A program made the position numbers and the translations under genes. The notes beneath the pieces are model-generated. The model saw only the letters and a list, made by a program, of their open reading frames with translations. It was not told where the DNA came from and did not search any database. This document shows, one piece after another, positions 25,305-33,622 of a stretch of DNA of 64,000 nucleotides (positions are counted from its first letter, which is position 1; each line of letters starts with the position of its first letter). This DNA comes from Cyanobium sp. AMD-g (GTDB lineage: Bacteria; Cyanobacteriota; Cyanobacteriia; PCC-6307; Cyanobiaceae): contig NZ_JAGQCW010000004.1 of assembly GCF_024346395.1 (NCBI RefSeq), positions 184,910 to 248,909 on the forward strand. The letters are read 5' to 3'.

Positions 25305-25832
25305 ATGGCAATTCGGCTTTCCAAGTTTCTTTCTCTTTTGCTAGTTCTTTGCTTACAGGCTTGCCAGCAACCCACGAGCCAATCAACACCATCAGAGAGG
25401 GATCGGTGTAGGGCTCAAGCGGAAAATGAATTCACAACTAGTGGAAGCGAGAAGTCATACGCCAATTGTCTTCAGGAGATGCGTAAGAAGCCGACCCATA
25501 CCGCTCCAGCATCCCCTGCTACCCCAGAGCCTTCAGACCAGCCTGGAACACCTACTGCAAAAACTGGCGAGGAGCGCTACGTCTATTGCGTGCTACATCA
25601 ACAGGAGACAATTGATCTGTCCAAGCATCTAGACAAGGCGACCTCTATGGTTCTGCAGGCTTCAACAAGGCCTGGATCAAGTAGCGATGAGTTAGTTAAT
25701 GCCGAAAATGCACATGCTGCACTGATCAAACAACTCGAACAGCTAATACCGCCAGAATATCGTAATGGATTGCCTTTGATTCCTGATGCCCTAACCGCAT
25801 TCTCTAGGTGCGATAAGGAGGCACTCAAGTGA
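25305..25832 (+). CDS. Lipoprotein linked to minor pilins, operon A
   Basis: A 175-residue protein with a lipoprotein signal (LLLVLCLQAC, lipobox Cys20). A Pro/Thr-rich linker follows, then a conserved C-terminal domain with YVYCVLHQQE and LEQLIPPEYRNGLPLIPDA, matching YRYCLLHQDD and LERLLPPEIRNGMDLMPTA in operon B. Function unknown; it is probably anchored on the periplasmic face of a membrane. Its stop overlaps the GTG of the methyltransferase gene (GTGA). Confidence 0.83.
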   Translation: MAIRLSKFLSLLLVLCLQACQQPTSQSTPSERDRCRAQAENEFTTSGSEKSYANCLQEMRKKPTHTAPASPATPEPSDQPGTPTAKTGEERYVYCVLHQQETIDLSKHLDKATSMVLQASTRPGSSSDELVNAENAHAALIKQLEQLIPPEYRNGLPLIPDALTAFSRCDKEALK

Positions 25833-27415
25833 ACGTGCCTTGGAGCCATGGATACTGTGTTTTAACAAGTTACACGAGCGACTACTATCGAGAGTTGGCA
25901 CCAAACTGGCTTGACTTTGCTGTCTTACTGAAAGGGTTACGGCCTCCCAGAGAAAAAGAAGGCATCCCATTTCAGTATCTAGAGCTTGGCTGCGGGACAG
26001 GCCTAGGTCTTTGCCTACTTGCTGGGGCGTATCCAGAAGGTCAGTTTGTGGGGGTTGATTTCCAGCCAGACCACATCGTACAAGCACTGAGCCTAGCCCG
26101 CCAATTGGGTCTCAAGAACATCCACTTTCTTGAAGCGGACTTTCTTGAACTGGATAAGAATCCGCAGATCCTTAAAACTTCAGACTCACCCACACGAGAG
26201 TTTCATTATATTGTTGCCCACGGAGTTATTAGTTGGCTATCTGTTCAAGTTCAGCAGGCTCTGCTGAGCATTGTCTCAAAATCACTCGCTCTAGGAGGAG
26301 TCTTCTACTGCTCATACAACACGTATCCAGGCTGGCTGGCCATGTCAAACTTTCAGCACATGGTAAGCCTTGAACGTCAAAGGTACGCGGATTCTGATCT
26401 AGGGTCTGCTCTTACAGCTGCAAGAACAAATTTAATTAGCCTACTTGGCAGTCAGGAATCCCCTTTAGCACTTTTACAGTCTTCCCCAAGGCTATTCGAT
26501 GAACTCGAGTCCATTGAAAGGTTTTCGGCCACATACTTAGCCCATGAGTATGCATGTGAACACTGGGCGCCACTTCGTGTTGCTGACATGCATAAGTTAT
26601 GCACAGAGCACAAGCTTAGATTCATTTCGTCAGCTACGTTGCCAGAAATTTTTGATGATCTAGTTGCTGAACAACTGAAGCCCACTATTCTTAGTGAATC
26701 GGACCCAGTCATTAGGCAGACGCTGCTAGATCTTGCCACCAATAAGTATTTTCGGCGTGACATTTTTGTTCGTGGCATAGAAGTTATGCCCCCTGCTTGT
26801 GCCGCAAAACTTCTTGGGGGATTGCGGTTTCGCCTTCTCGAAGCTCCAAGCGTTGAGGCTTATCGCTTCCCCACCTGCTTTGGCGAAATCCTCGGACATT
26901 TCGATGGCTGCCATTCAATTGAGATGGCGCTGGCGGGCAGTCCTAGCTCTCTCTCAGATATTCAGAGCACCACTGGGGAAGCCATGGGTGATCTCCTTCG
27001 TGCCCTTGCCCTTCTCGTCCATGTCAACCGAATCGGGATCGATCGTGGAAACGCGGCTGATCAAGCCAGAGAGTTTAGCCAGAAGATTAATCAATTTATC
27101 ACCGCACAGATGCAAGAAGGTCAATCCTATTCCTGGCTCATTGCACCAAATATTGGCACCTGTGTAAGCTTCAACTTAGTAGAACTGATTAGCACGCAGG
27201 CAATCAGTGATGGCCTGAAAGGGGATGTGCTCACTGCTTTTGTTCTTATGGGTCTATCTAGTTTAGGTATTGAATTAACTCGCCCTACTAAGGAGCCGAT
27301 TTCAGACCCCGCCGAGCAGCGTAAGCTCATAGAATCCCTTGTGGAGAATCTTGCATCTCAACGAATTCCCACCCTCCATTCTCTTGGGGTCTTACCATGC
27401 AATAGCAAAGATTAG
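25829..27415 (+). CDS. SAM methyltransferase with methyltransferase-regulatory domain, operon A
   Basis: A 528-residue protein. The N-terminal class I methyltransferase has FQYLELGCGTGLGLCLLAGA (motif I), VGVDFQPDHI and a YIVAHGVISWL block; [11 protein letters not shown] matches the proteins carrying the PF10119 methyltransferase-regulatory domain. The C-terminal half (AYRFPTCFGEILGHFDG onward) is the usual partner region. It starts at GTG overlapping the lipoprotein stop (GTGA), so it belongs to the pilin operon. The paralogue at 38642 sits upstream of operon B. Substrate unknown; a pilin, lipoprotein or surface glycan are possible (inference). Confidence 0.85.
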   Translation: MNVPWSHGYCVLTSYTSDYYRELAPNWLDFAVLLKGLRPPREKEGIPFQYLELGCGTGLGLCLLAGAYPEGQFVGVDFQPDHIVQALSLARQLGLKNIHFLEADFLELDKNPQILKTSDSPTREFHYIVAHGVISWLSVQVQQALLSIVSKSLALGGVFYCSYNTYPGWLAMSNFQHMVSLERQRYADSDLGSALTAARTNLISLLGSQESPLALLQSSPRLFDELESIERFSATYLAHEYACEHWAPLRVADMHKLCTEHKLRFISSATLPEIFDDLVAEQLKPTILSESDPVIRQTLLDLATNKYFRRDIFVRGIEVMPPACAAKLLGGLRFRLLEAPSVEAYRFPTCFGEILGHFDGCHSIEMALAGSPSSLSDIQSTTGEAMGDLLRALALLVHVNRIGIDRGNAADQAREFSQKINQFITAQMQEGQSYSWLIAPNIGTCVSFNLVELISTQAISDGLKGDVLTAFVLMGLSSLGIELTRPTKEPISDPAEQRKLIESLVENLASQRIPTLHSLGVLPCNSKD

Positions 27416-27760
27416 TGGAAGATACAGTGATTGCGATATAGCAAGATTATTTCTATGATTAGAATGCCATAGGCTGGCTGGCTACCCATTCATCAAGCCA
27501 GATGCCTCCAGCGTGCAGTCAATCAGCAGTTTAGTTAAACCATTTACCAAGAATTAGCATCGTCGTTCAAACATGCTAGCAAGCTCTTGGCAGAACAGAG
27601 TTACGGATTTCGTATAATTAGGATTCCAACCAAATGCAAAGCCTATGTAAGCAATAAAATTGCCGATCATAGTGACCGGCAACAAATATGAAAAACCAGC
27701 TTTTTCTTGAGAATCAGTGCCCAGAGAAAAGGCCGCAAATGGAAGATGCCTAAAAGTTGA
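27416..27760. other. Intergenic region between convergent genes
   Basis: About 345 AT-rich bases. Apart from a terminator for the minus-strand gene (27653-27682) I see nothing. Confidence 0.6.
27653..27682 (-). terminator. Rho-independent terminator of the secreted-protein gene
   Basis: On the minus strand TTGCCGGTC / GATCGGCAA form a 9-bp stem (one G-U pair) around a 5-base loop (27660-27682), followed by TTTTAT. Confidence 0.75.
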
Positions 27761-28378
27761 CTAGATGTGAAGAGTTGAAGGGACTTCAGTTCGGCTTGAC
27801 TTAATCCGCATCCTAAGTTTGCGACTGAAGCCAAAGGCAAAGGCAGTACCAAGAATTGGCAACGGACCTGGAACATCGCCGGGAACTTGAGTTGCAACAG
27901 CCCAAGGGAACGGTACACCATCAAAAACAGGATCCACAGGAGGATCAAGCTGACCACCGTTGAGAGGAAAGGAGTAAGCAAGATCTCCAGTCCCAACAAA
28001 TCCAAAACATGGACTACCTATGCAGAAAGCATCCATCGCGACATCATTGGAATTCGGATCAAAGTCCCATGCGAAAAAAGGTCCTACGTTCTGAAAAACC
28101 GGACCCAAGCTAGAGCCGAGTGTAGTAGCAAAGAGGTTGGCAAGAGATTGATTGCCCCACCATGGCATCTGCGGCGCAGGTGGATTCAGACTAGAAAAGT
28201 TAACTTCTTGTACTTGAATATCATAATTGCCATACCCCGGAACAGATATGACTACTGCAGAAGCAGGCCGTTGTTCAATAAGTGCAAGCGCAACTGCACA
28301 TAAAACAGAAAATCTCGACACCTTCACGAGAGAGGATGCCTTCAGCCTGATTCGATTAAAAGAATGCAGAATTGCCAT
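27761..28378 (-). CDS. Secreted protein with C-terminal sorting-like (VPGPLP) anchor
   Basis: A 205-residue protein. A long N-terminal signal (SRFSVLCAVALALIEQRPASA, cleavage expected after ASA) leads to a middle domain I do not recognise, with FDPNSNDVAMDAFCIGSPCF. The C-terminus VPGPLPILGTAFAFGFSRKL, followed by an Arg/Lys-rich tail, has the tripartite layout (PxP motif, hydrophobic stretch, basic end) of PEP-CTERM-like sorting signals common in cyanobacteria. It would be exported and anchored or processed at the surface. The gene is AT-rich, like operon A. Confidence 0.72.
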   Translation of the reverse strand: MAILHSFNRIRLKASSLVKVSRFSVLCAVALALIEQRPASAVVISVPGYGNYDIQVQEVNFSSLNPPAPQMPWWGNQSLANLFATTLGSSLGPVFQNVGPFFAWDFDPNSNDVAMDAFCIGSPCFGFVGTGDLAYSFPLNGGQLDPPVDPVFDGVPFPWAVATQVPGDVPGPLPILGTAFAFGFSRKLRMRIKSSRTEVPSTLHI

Positions 28379-29521
28379 TGGAAGAAATGGGAACGGAATT
28401 AAACTGAAGGAAGAGTTCCTTAGTCGTTTTTTAAATCATCAACGACCATTGACTTCTCTCTGATTTTAGCAAAGTACCAGAACTAGTCAACAGACAATAT
28501 GCCTTCTTACATATCAATGCAGCGAAGGCCATGAAAGGCCACTTAAGATTGCTTTGCATCGTAGTTAATGGGCTTAGCCGAGATTGTGAATCCGCTGCTA
28601 AGTCAATATGCCAGAGCTGGAAATGGCCTGTCTCTCGACAGCATCCGCGCCTTCTCATGGCAACAATTATTCAATTGTATTCACCCGACAATGAACTGAC
28701 AGCGCAGCCCTCGAAACTCAAAACACCAAAGTGATCTGTGCCTCAGTGTGGGGATTTGCGATTTGCATCAAAGCCATAAAGTGAAAAATGATGTGTCTAC
28801 AACCTGATCATTGGATACAGATTCTGTCGTTTCCTGTCTACTCGCATCATTAAGGTAACTATAACCATTTACTGGATTATCGTGCCCACTCTCAGCCTTA
28901 GCAGACACCCTAAGAGAGTGAGATTCAAAGTAGCGCCTCTCTATGGCATCACTGCGCGTTCTAGAGACGGTTTCATAGGATGATGACGAAGACATGCAAG
29001 AAGCCATGGTCAACTTATCAACAACCGGAATAGTCCGCCAATTCCCTATCTGCTCAACCCAGACAAATCAGTGACGAGACCCCATTGGCGTACTGTGTAT
29101 AGTATAGATGGGGATTGATATGACTCAAGGGCAAGATTTGTGCGAGACAGGACCGAAGCTGCCATGCCAGCCAAGAATTTTCCTAGTAGAAGATTTGCTT
29201 GGAGCGTCCAGTTTCAAGCACTTCACAGATGATGCTGGGCAAGGTTATCTCATCAATCGGCCTGGCCGTTTCAGGGCCGAGCCCGTCCCTGATGGGGAGG
29301 GGTTCAAATCCGACCGGCTCTCACACTCCTGGTGGCCAGGGGCAGGTCTGCCGTGTCCCAGGCGCGTCGCCGCTCCCACATCGGCCTCGGACCACGGCAG
29401 CACCGAGGCCATAGGAGCCAGATACATCCACGCTGGCGGACCAGGCCCACGCTGCAACCCTGACATCGTCTGGTGCGGTGCTGCCGCTGGCCGTTGGCCG
29501 TTGGTGAGGCCACCCAGGCTC
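28379..29521. other. Intergenic and decayed region
   Basis: About 1.1 kb. A minus-strand frame at 28768-29013 (81 codons, with a Ser-rich start and RRYFESHSLRVSAKAESG) could be a small gene but is not recognised. A degenerate nucleotidyltransferase piece lies at 29320-29420. The rest shows nothing I can support. Confidence 0.45.
29320..29420 (-). pseudogene. Remnant of MNT-type nucleotidyltransferase
   Basis: The minus strand encodes MWERRRAWDTADLPLAT, nearly identical to IWERLRAWDTADLPLAT of the intact gene at 33033-33293, and a GSYG codon string lies just 5' of it, but at about 30 bases instead of about 75. An internal deletion and frame breaks leave it inactive. Confidence 0.6.
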
Positions 29522-29878
29522 TCAACCGTGGAGAAGTTCATAGCCAGCCTCAGCGGGAGCAACAACGGAAATGAACGTCAGCGGTTCTTCACCGCTGTTG
29601 CTGACGCCATGCACACAACCTTTGGGAGCGACGACCACATCCCCAGCGCTGATGGCCAAGGACGCACCCGAGGCCTCCATCTGGTAATCGCCCCGACCGG
29701 AGAGAATCGTCCAGGTGTCCTGCCCGGCAGGATGGACATGGGCAGCGATTCGTTGGCCCGGCTTGACATACCACGCGACAACCACGGCCTCAGCGGTTTC
29801 CGTGATCACCGACCGGATCGGTTCATCATCGGAGGGCTGCATGAAATCGAGGGCGTGAAAGTGACGGTCGCTACCCAT
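29522..29878 (-). CDS. Cupin-domain protein
   Basis: A 118-residue single-cupin protein. Cupin motif 1 is VKPGQRIAAHVHPAGQDTWT with the HxH and Glu-like metal ligands (here HVHPAGQDT), and motif 2 is PKGCVHGVSNSG with the third His. GDYQMEASGASLAISAGDVV lies between. Such proteins bind a metal and act as small-molecule binding proteins or dioxygenase-like enzymes; the substrate is not evident. It stands alone, divergent from the DM13 gene. Confidence 0.85.
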   Translation of the reverse strand: MGSDRHFHALDFMQPSDDEPIRSVITETAEAVVVAWYVKPGQRIAAHVHPAGQDTWTILSGRGDYQMEASGASLAISAGDVVVAPKGCVHGVSNSGEEPLTFISVVAPAEAGYELLHG

Positions 29879-30062
29879 GGCAAATCCGTGGCTTGATGTT
29901 GAGCGGTTGACGATGGAACAGGAGCGGATGTCAACCCTACGCCGATTCCCGGGAATGCAGGTTCAGCTTTAGTGGAAGCCTGGCATCCAATCCGATCGAT
30001 CGGCTCACGGGTATGGAGTCCAGGCGTGAGCAGATCGCGCCGCTCCCCTCGATCCATTCCCC

Positions 30063-30539
30063 ATGAAGCCCTTTTCGATGTCCCTGGCAGGCGCCCTGGT
30101 CCTGACGCTGCTCGGCAGCACCGCCACCCCCGGGCAGGCCGAAATCCTCAAGGGCCCCGTCCCCACGGTGATCGCCCAGGCGGCACCGCTCGCCATGCAG
30201 AGCTTCCGCATGGCCGAGGCCCCCGTCAGCGGCGGCTACACCATCATCCAGAAGGGCGGCAAGCAGCTTCTGGTGCTCAGCGGCGACTTCAAGACCAAGG
30301 AAACCGCCCCCGACCTCAAGGTGATCTTCAGCCCATCGGCCATGCCCCTGGCCAGCACCAAGGCCCCCAGCTATCCACTCAAGGCTGGCACCTACACGGT
30401 GCTCGCCCCGCTCAAATCCGCCTCCGGCGCCCAGAGCTACGTGATCCCCGCCTCGATCGACCTCAGCCAGCAGGGATCGGTGCTGATCTGGTGCGAGGCG
30501 TTCAACGCCACCATGGCCTGGGCCCCCCTGAAGCCCTGA
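30063..30539 (+). CDS. Secreted DM13-domain protein
   Basis: A 158-residue exported protein with a signal peptide (MSLAGALVLTLLGSTATPGQA). The C-terminal part, YTIIQKGGKQLLVLSGDFKT followed by APDLKVIFSP and VLIWCEAFNATMAWAPL, matches the DM13 fold, including the near-terminal Cys. DM13 domains are predicted electron-transfer or redox modules. It precedes a DUF4079 membrane gene by 3 bases, so the two are cotranscribed and probably act together in the periplasm and membrane. Confidence 0.82.
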   Translation: MKPFSMSLAGALVLTLLGSTATPGQAEILKGPVPTVIAQAAPLAMQSFRMAEAPVSGGYTIIQKGGKQLLVLSGDFKTKETAPDLKVIFSPSAMPLASTKAPSYPLKAGTYTVLAPLKSASGAQSYVIPASIDLSQQGSVLIWCEAFNATMAWAPLKP

Positions 30540-30542
30540 GCC

Positions 30543-31244
30543 ATGCAGACCGTCGACTGGCTCTGGCTGCTCCATCCGGCCCTGGCCGTGGTGTTGGTTT
30601 ACCCCTTGCTCGGCATGGTTCTGAGGTTGGCGCAGCAGACCCGGGATCGCCGCCTCACCCAGGCCAGGATTCCCCCCACGGTGGGCCGGGACCATGCCGA
30701 TCTCGGCAAGCTGTTGGCCGGTTCAGTGGTGGCGATCGTGCTGATCGCCGAAGCGGTTGTCATCGTCACCAAACATCCTCTTCTCGCCTTTGAAGGGGGT
30801 GGGTTGCGGCTGGGGCTGTTGTTCCTGGTGCTGGTGGGATCAGGGGTCGCCCTGGCGGCCCTCTGGCGGGTGAAGCGGCCCGTCTACCGGGCCAGCTTCT
30901 CCCTGCTCTGCTGGGCGGGGGTGATTGCCCTGGGGCTGCAGCCGGAGGTGTTCCGGCTCAGCGACAACCCGTTCGAGCCTGCCTTCTGGCAGTCGCACTT
31001 CTGGGGCGGCATCGGGCTCACCGGCCTGATGCTGTTCTCGGTGGCCTGCCGGCCGGAGATCCACAAGCACCTACGCTGGCGCCGGTTTCATATCAGCGCC
31101 AACGCCCTGGCGGCTTTGATCTTCCTGGCCCAGGGGATCAGCGGCCCCCGGGATCTGCTGGAGATCCCGCTCAGCTGGCAGAAGCCAACGATCTACGCCT
31201 GCGACCACATGGCGAGAACCTGTCCGCCGCCGGCGCCCCGATGA
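30543..31244 (+). CDS. DUF4079 membrane protein
   Basis: A 233-residue protein with about six hydrophobic helices (for example LLHPALAVVLVYPLLGMVL, LLAGSVVAIVLIAEAVVIV, LRLGLLFLVLVGSGVALAAL). The His-containing positions (WLLHPA near the start, HFWGG, RRFHISANA) resemble the haem- or quinone-binding layout proposed for DUF4079, a family mostly cyanobacterial and plant. It lies between the DM13 gene and the cyclodipeptide synthase, overlapping the latter by 4 bases (ATGA). Confidence 0.82.
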   Translation: MQTVDWLWLLHPALAVVLVYPLLGMVLRLAQQTRDRRLTQARIPPTVGRDHADLGKLLAGSVVAIVLIAEAVVIVTKHPLLAFEGGGLRLGLLFLVLVGSGVALAALWRVKRPVYRASFSLLCWAGVIALGLQPEVFRLSDNPFEPAFWQSHFWGGIGLTGLMLFSVACRPEIHKHLRWRRFHISANALAALIFLAQGISGPRDLLEIPLSWQKPTIYACDHMARTCPPPAPR

Positions 31245-32119
31245 CCTGGAGCCCTTTCACAGTGGAGCTGCTCTGTCCCCAATGCAGAACCCGCATCGCG
31301 ACGAGCATCGAGTCTTCGGCCTGCATTGTGTCCCACACGTGCCCCGGCTGCGGCCTCGTCATCCGTCCGCGTCCCGGTGAGGGGTGCATCTTCAGCTCCT
31401 ACGGCAACGCAAACCCGCATCGCAACATGGCCAATGTGTCTCGATGCTTACCCGATCGCGGCGAGCGTTTCCATGCTGTTGTCGGGACGAGCCCTTTCAA
31501 CAGCTATTACAGTGAGGGTCGGCTCACCGCGTTGCTGGCCTGGGCCAACGAACACTTCGATCACATCGATGTGTTCATTCCCGACACCCCAACGGTGTGG
31601 ACATTGGAGGCTGGCGGCTATCCCCCCGAAGAGGCCGCCCATAAGACCAGGCGACAAGTGCGCTACCTCACCAACAAGATTGGTCGCGCTCGCGACGCGG
31701 TTGGCACTGCAGCCAACCGGCTTCGTCTGCTTCCCTGGACTCAGGTGGCGCGGCTCGATCGTTATGCCGCGTCTGAACAACGCTGCCGCGACGCCTTCGC
31801 CACCGACAGGGCGTTTCAACAGGAGTGCCTTGCAGCAACGGACGACGTTCTTCAGAATCGGCGGCGAGAGGCTCATGATCCAAGCCATGGGCAGCGCTTG
31901 GGCGCGGTCGATTATCTGATGGCGGAGCTGCCTCTCATCCTCAACGGCCCTGAGCTCTTCGGAGTACAGACCTCGACGTTTGTTTACCACCGCTCGCTGC
32001 GATTGTTCGAAAGGATCTTCTCGGGTGACTTCTCGATCGGCCCGTCGCCTGGGCAACACTTTGTGATCGCTCAGGAGCTGACGGAGCGGCTCGGTTCGCT
32101 CAGCCGCGAGGCCGCATAA
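31241..32119 (+). CDS. tRNA-dependent cyclodipeptide synthase with N-terminal zinc ribbon
   Basis: A 292-residue protein. An N-terminal zinc-ribbon-like segment has CPQC (12-15) and CPGC (34-37). The rest is a cyclodipeptide synthase (CDPS), which uses two aminoacyl-tRNAs to make a 2,5-diketopiperazine. The nucleophile Ser84 lies in GTSPFNSYYS; Tyr225 and Glu229 are in YLMAELP and Tyr249 in FVYHR, with the same spacings as catalytic Ser37, Tyr178, Glu182 and Tyr202 of AlbC. GYPPEEAAHKTRRQVRYLTN is the positive helix that binds tRNA. Residue 87 is Asn, as in NYQ-type enzymes, but His follows Tyr249. It overlaps the DUF4079 gene by ATGA. No cyclodipeptide oxidase or P450 is nearby. Confidence 0.87.
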   Translation: MTWSPFTVELLCPQCRTRIATSIESSACIVSHTCPGCGLVIRPRPGEGCIFSSYGNANPHRNMANVSRCLPDRGERFHAVVGTSPFNSYYSEGRLTALLAWANEHFDHIDVFIPDTPTVWTLEAGGYPPEEAAHKTRRQVRYLTNKIGRARDAVGTAANRLRLLPWTQVARLDRYAASEQRCRDAFATDRAFQQECLAATDDVLQNRRREAHDPSHGQRLGAVDYLMAELPLILNGPELFGVQTSTFVYHRSLRLFERIFSGDFSIGPSPGQHFVIAQELTERLGSLSREAA

Positions 32120-32442
32120 CCATCACCGGCCGCTGGCGATCCTGTCCGCCGCCCGCCTGAGGGGGGTCGCTGCAGCGTCCCAAGGTGATCCTGGGGCGCC
32201 CCCACCCAACGTCCGCCCCTTCCGCCGTGGCCCACAGCCCCACCAACCCGGTGATCGGCCCCGATCCCTTCCTGTCCCGTCTGCTGGCGGTCGTTTCGAT
32301 CGTGCTGCCGGTGGTGTTCCATGGTCTGCCGAAATGCTCACCGGGCGTGCCCTCCGGGTAGCGGTCGGGAGTCAGGATGCATCAGATGGCTCATCATCTA
32401 GTGCCACAATTGATGCCTGACGCCCCTTGGGCTGGACCGGCC
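32120..32442. other. Intergenic region with a possible small membrane peptide
   Basis: About 320 bases. A GTG-started 44-codon frame at 32227-32361 encodes a plausible one-helix peptide (PFLSRLLAVVSIVLPVVFHG), which might be a truncated small membrane protein. Nothing else is evident. Confidence 0.35.
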
Positions 32443-32640
32443 ATGCGCACCACCCTGAATCTCGACGACGATCTGCTCTCCGAGGCGCAGCGCCTTAGCG
32501 GCATCAGCGAACGCACCCTGCTGATCCGCGAGGCGCTGCGAGCCCTCGTCCAACGGGAAAGTGCCCGCCGCCTGGCGGCTCTTGGCGGCAGCGAGCCCCT
32601 GCTGGAAGCCGTGCCACGCCGACGCAGCCCCACCCCATGA
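32443..32640 (+). CDS. VapB-type ribbon-helix-helix antitoxin
   Basis: A 65-residue protein beginning MRTTLNLDDDLLSEAQRLSG, the VapB/DUF2191 pattern (beta-strand then helix), followed by RTLLIREALRALVQRESARR. The start at 32443 is preferred to the longer frame from 32377 since it matches the family N-terminus. The stop overlaps the toxin start (ATGA). Confidence 0.87.
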   Translation: MRTTLNLDDDLLSEAQRLSGISERTLLIREALRALVQRESARRLAALGGSEPLLEAVPRRRSPTP

Positions 32641-33008
32641 TTCTGGTGGACACATCGATCTGGATCGAGCACCTCCGCAGCCATCTCCCCCCACTCGCCA
32701 AGGCACTCGAGGATGGGACGGTCGCAACGCATCCATGGGTGATCGGCGAACTGGCCTGCGGCCATCTCCACAACCGCCAAACCCTTCTGGGATTGCTCAA
32801 CGGCTTACCCCGCGTTTCCGTCGCGGCGGATCATGAGGTGCTGCTCACGATCGAGAACAGACGGCTGATGGGGCGAGGGATCGGCTTCATCGATGCCCAC
32901 CTGCTCACCTCGGCCATGCTCAGCCAGACCACGATCTGGACGGCAGACCGACGCCTTGCCGCAGTCGCCGACGAGCTCGGGCTCCGCTGGCCTGCGGAAC
33001 CGGTCTAA
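32637..33008 (+). CDS. VapC-type PIN toxin
   Basis: A 123-residue PIN-domain ribonuclease. MILVDTSIWIEHLRS holds the first Asp, WVIGELACG the Glu, and GFIDAHLLTSAML and TIWTADRRLAAVA the remaining acidic residues. All four catalytic positions are present. It overlaps the antitoxin gene by 4 bases and is presumably cotranscribed. Confidence 0.9.
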   Translation: MILVDTSIWIEHLRSHLPPLAKALEDGTVATHPWVIGELACGHLHNRQTLLGLLNGLPRVSVAADHEVLLTIENRRLMGRGIGFIDAHLLTSAMLSQTTIWTADRRLAAVADELGLRWPAEPV

Positions 33009-33032
33009 GCCACTGACACCCCCTGCCCTTTG

Positions 33033-33293
33033 TTAAGCGACAGCCGGGGCGATCAACCAGCGGATGTCCTGACCGAGCGTGGCCGCCAGCTTGGGGTTCC
33101 ACTCCGGCAGGCTCTCCCACTCCTGGCGGCTGTAGATGAGCAGGTCGGTGGCCAGGGGCAGATCTGCCGTATCCCAGGCTCGCAGCCGCTCCCAGATCGG
33201 CAACTCGCATTGCTGCAGCACCAGCAGCAGATCCAGATCGCTTCCCACACCAGCATCCCCGCGCCCATAAGAACCGAAAACCCCGACCGCCAA
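33033..33293 (-). CDS. Minimal nucleotidyltransferase (MNT domain)
   Basis: About 86 residues from TTG 33293; the frame is open further upstream without a better start. GVFGSYGRGDAGVGSDLDLL holds the GSxG and DxD motifs of the pol-beta nucleotidyltransferase fold used by MNT antitoxins. The rest (PIWERLRAWDTADLPLATDL) is conserved with a remnant at 29.3 kb. MNT proteins usually pair with a HEPN toxin and AMPylate it; no HEPN gene is adjacent here, so this is an orphan or decayed pair. Confidence 0.75.
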   Translation of the reverse strand: MAVGVFGSYGRGDAGVGSDLDLLLVLQQCELPIWERLRAWDTADLPLATDLLIYSRQEWESLPEWNPKLAATLGQDIRWLIAPAVA

Positions 33294-33350
33294 CAGCTCC
33301 GGATGGGCCGCCGCCTGGCACTGGGCCCAGCGCGCACGGCAGAGATAGTC

Positions 33351-33368
33351 GCTAGCATTAGCGCTAGC
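33351..33368. promoter_or_regulatory. Candidate operator of the next toxin-antitoxin pair
   Basis: Two GCTAGC hexamers (33351-33356, 33363-33368) six bases apart, 17 bases before the antitoxin ATG at 33386, in the divergent region with the MNT gene. A purine-rich Shine-Dalgarno (GGGGAG, 33373-33378) follows. Same layout as the GCATGC pair at 18.15 kb. Confidence 0.5.
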
Positions 33369-33385
33369 AACAGGGGAGAGCGGCC

Positions 33386-33622
33386 ATGGCCCAGGTTCTG
33401 ATCCGCCAGCTGGATGCTCAGGTGGTGGAAGCTCTCAAGGCCCGCGCCCGTGTCCAGGGTCTCTCCCTGGAGCAGAGCCTGCGGGACCTCCTCACCGACA
33501 CCGTCCGACACGGGACGGATGACTTGCGCGATGAACTGGCCCGCCTTCGGGCCACAACTCCGGCCGCCGGCCGCCATTTGGATGTGGCGGCCCTGATCCG
33601 GGAGGACCGGGATGGCCGCTGA
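33386..33622 (+). CDS. FitA-like antitoxin
   Basis: A 78-residue protein starting MAQVLIRQLDAQVVEALKAR, the FitA/ribbon-helix-helix pattern, followed by the QGLSLEQSLRDLLTD helix and an acidic tail. It overlaps the toxin start by 11 bases. Confidence 0.86.
   Translation: MAQVLIRQLDAQVVEALKARARVQGLSLEQSLRDLLTDTVRHGTDDLRDELARLRATTPAAGRHLDVAALIREDRDGR

Noticed and set aside
29108..29896. 262-codon frame antisense to the cupin gene
   Set aside because: The cupin motifs on the minus strand are clear, and this frame has no recognisable domain.
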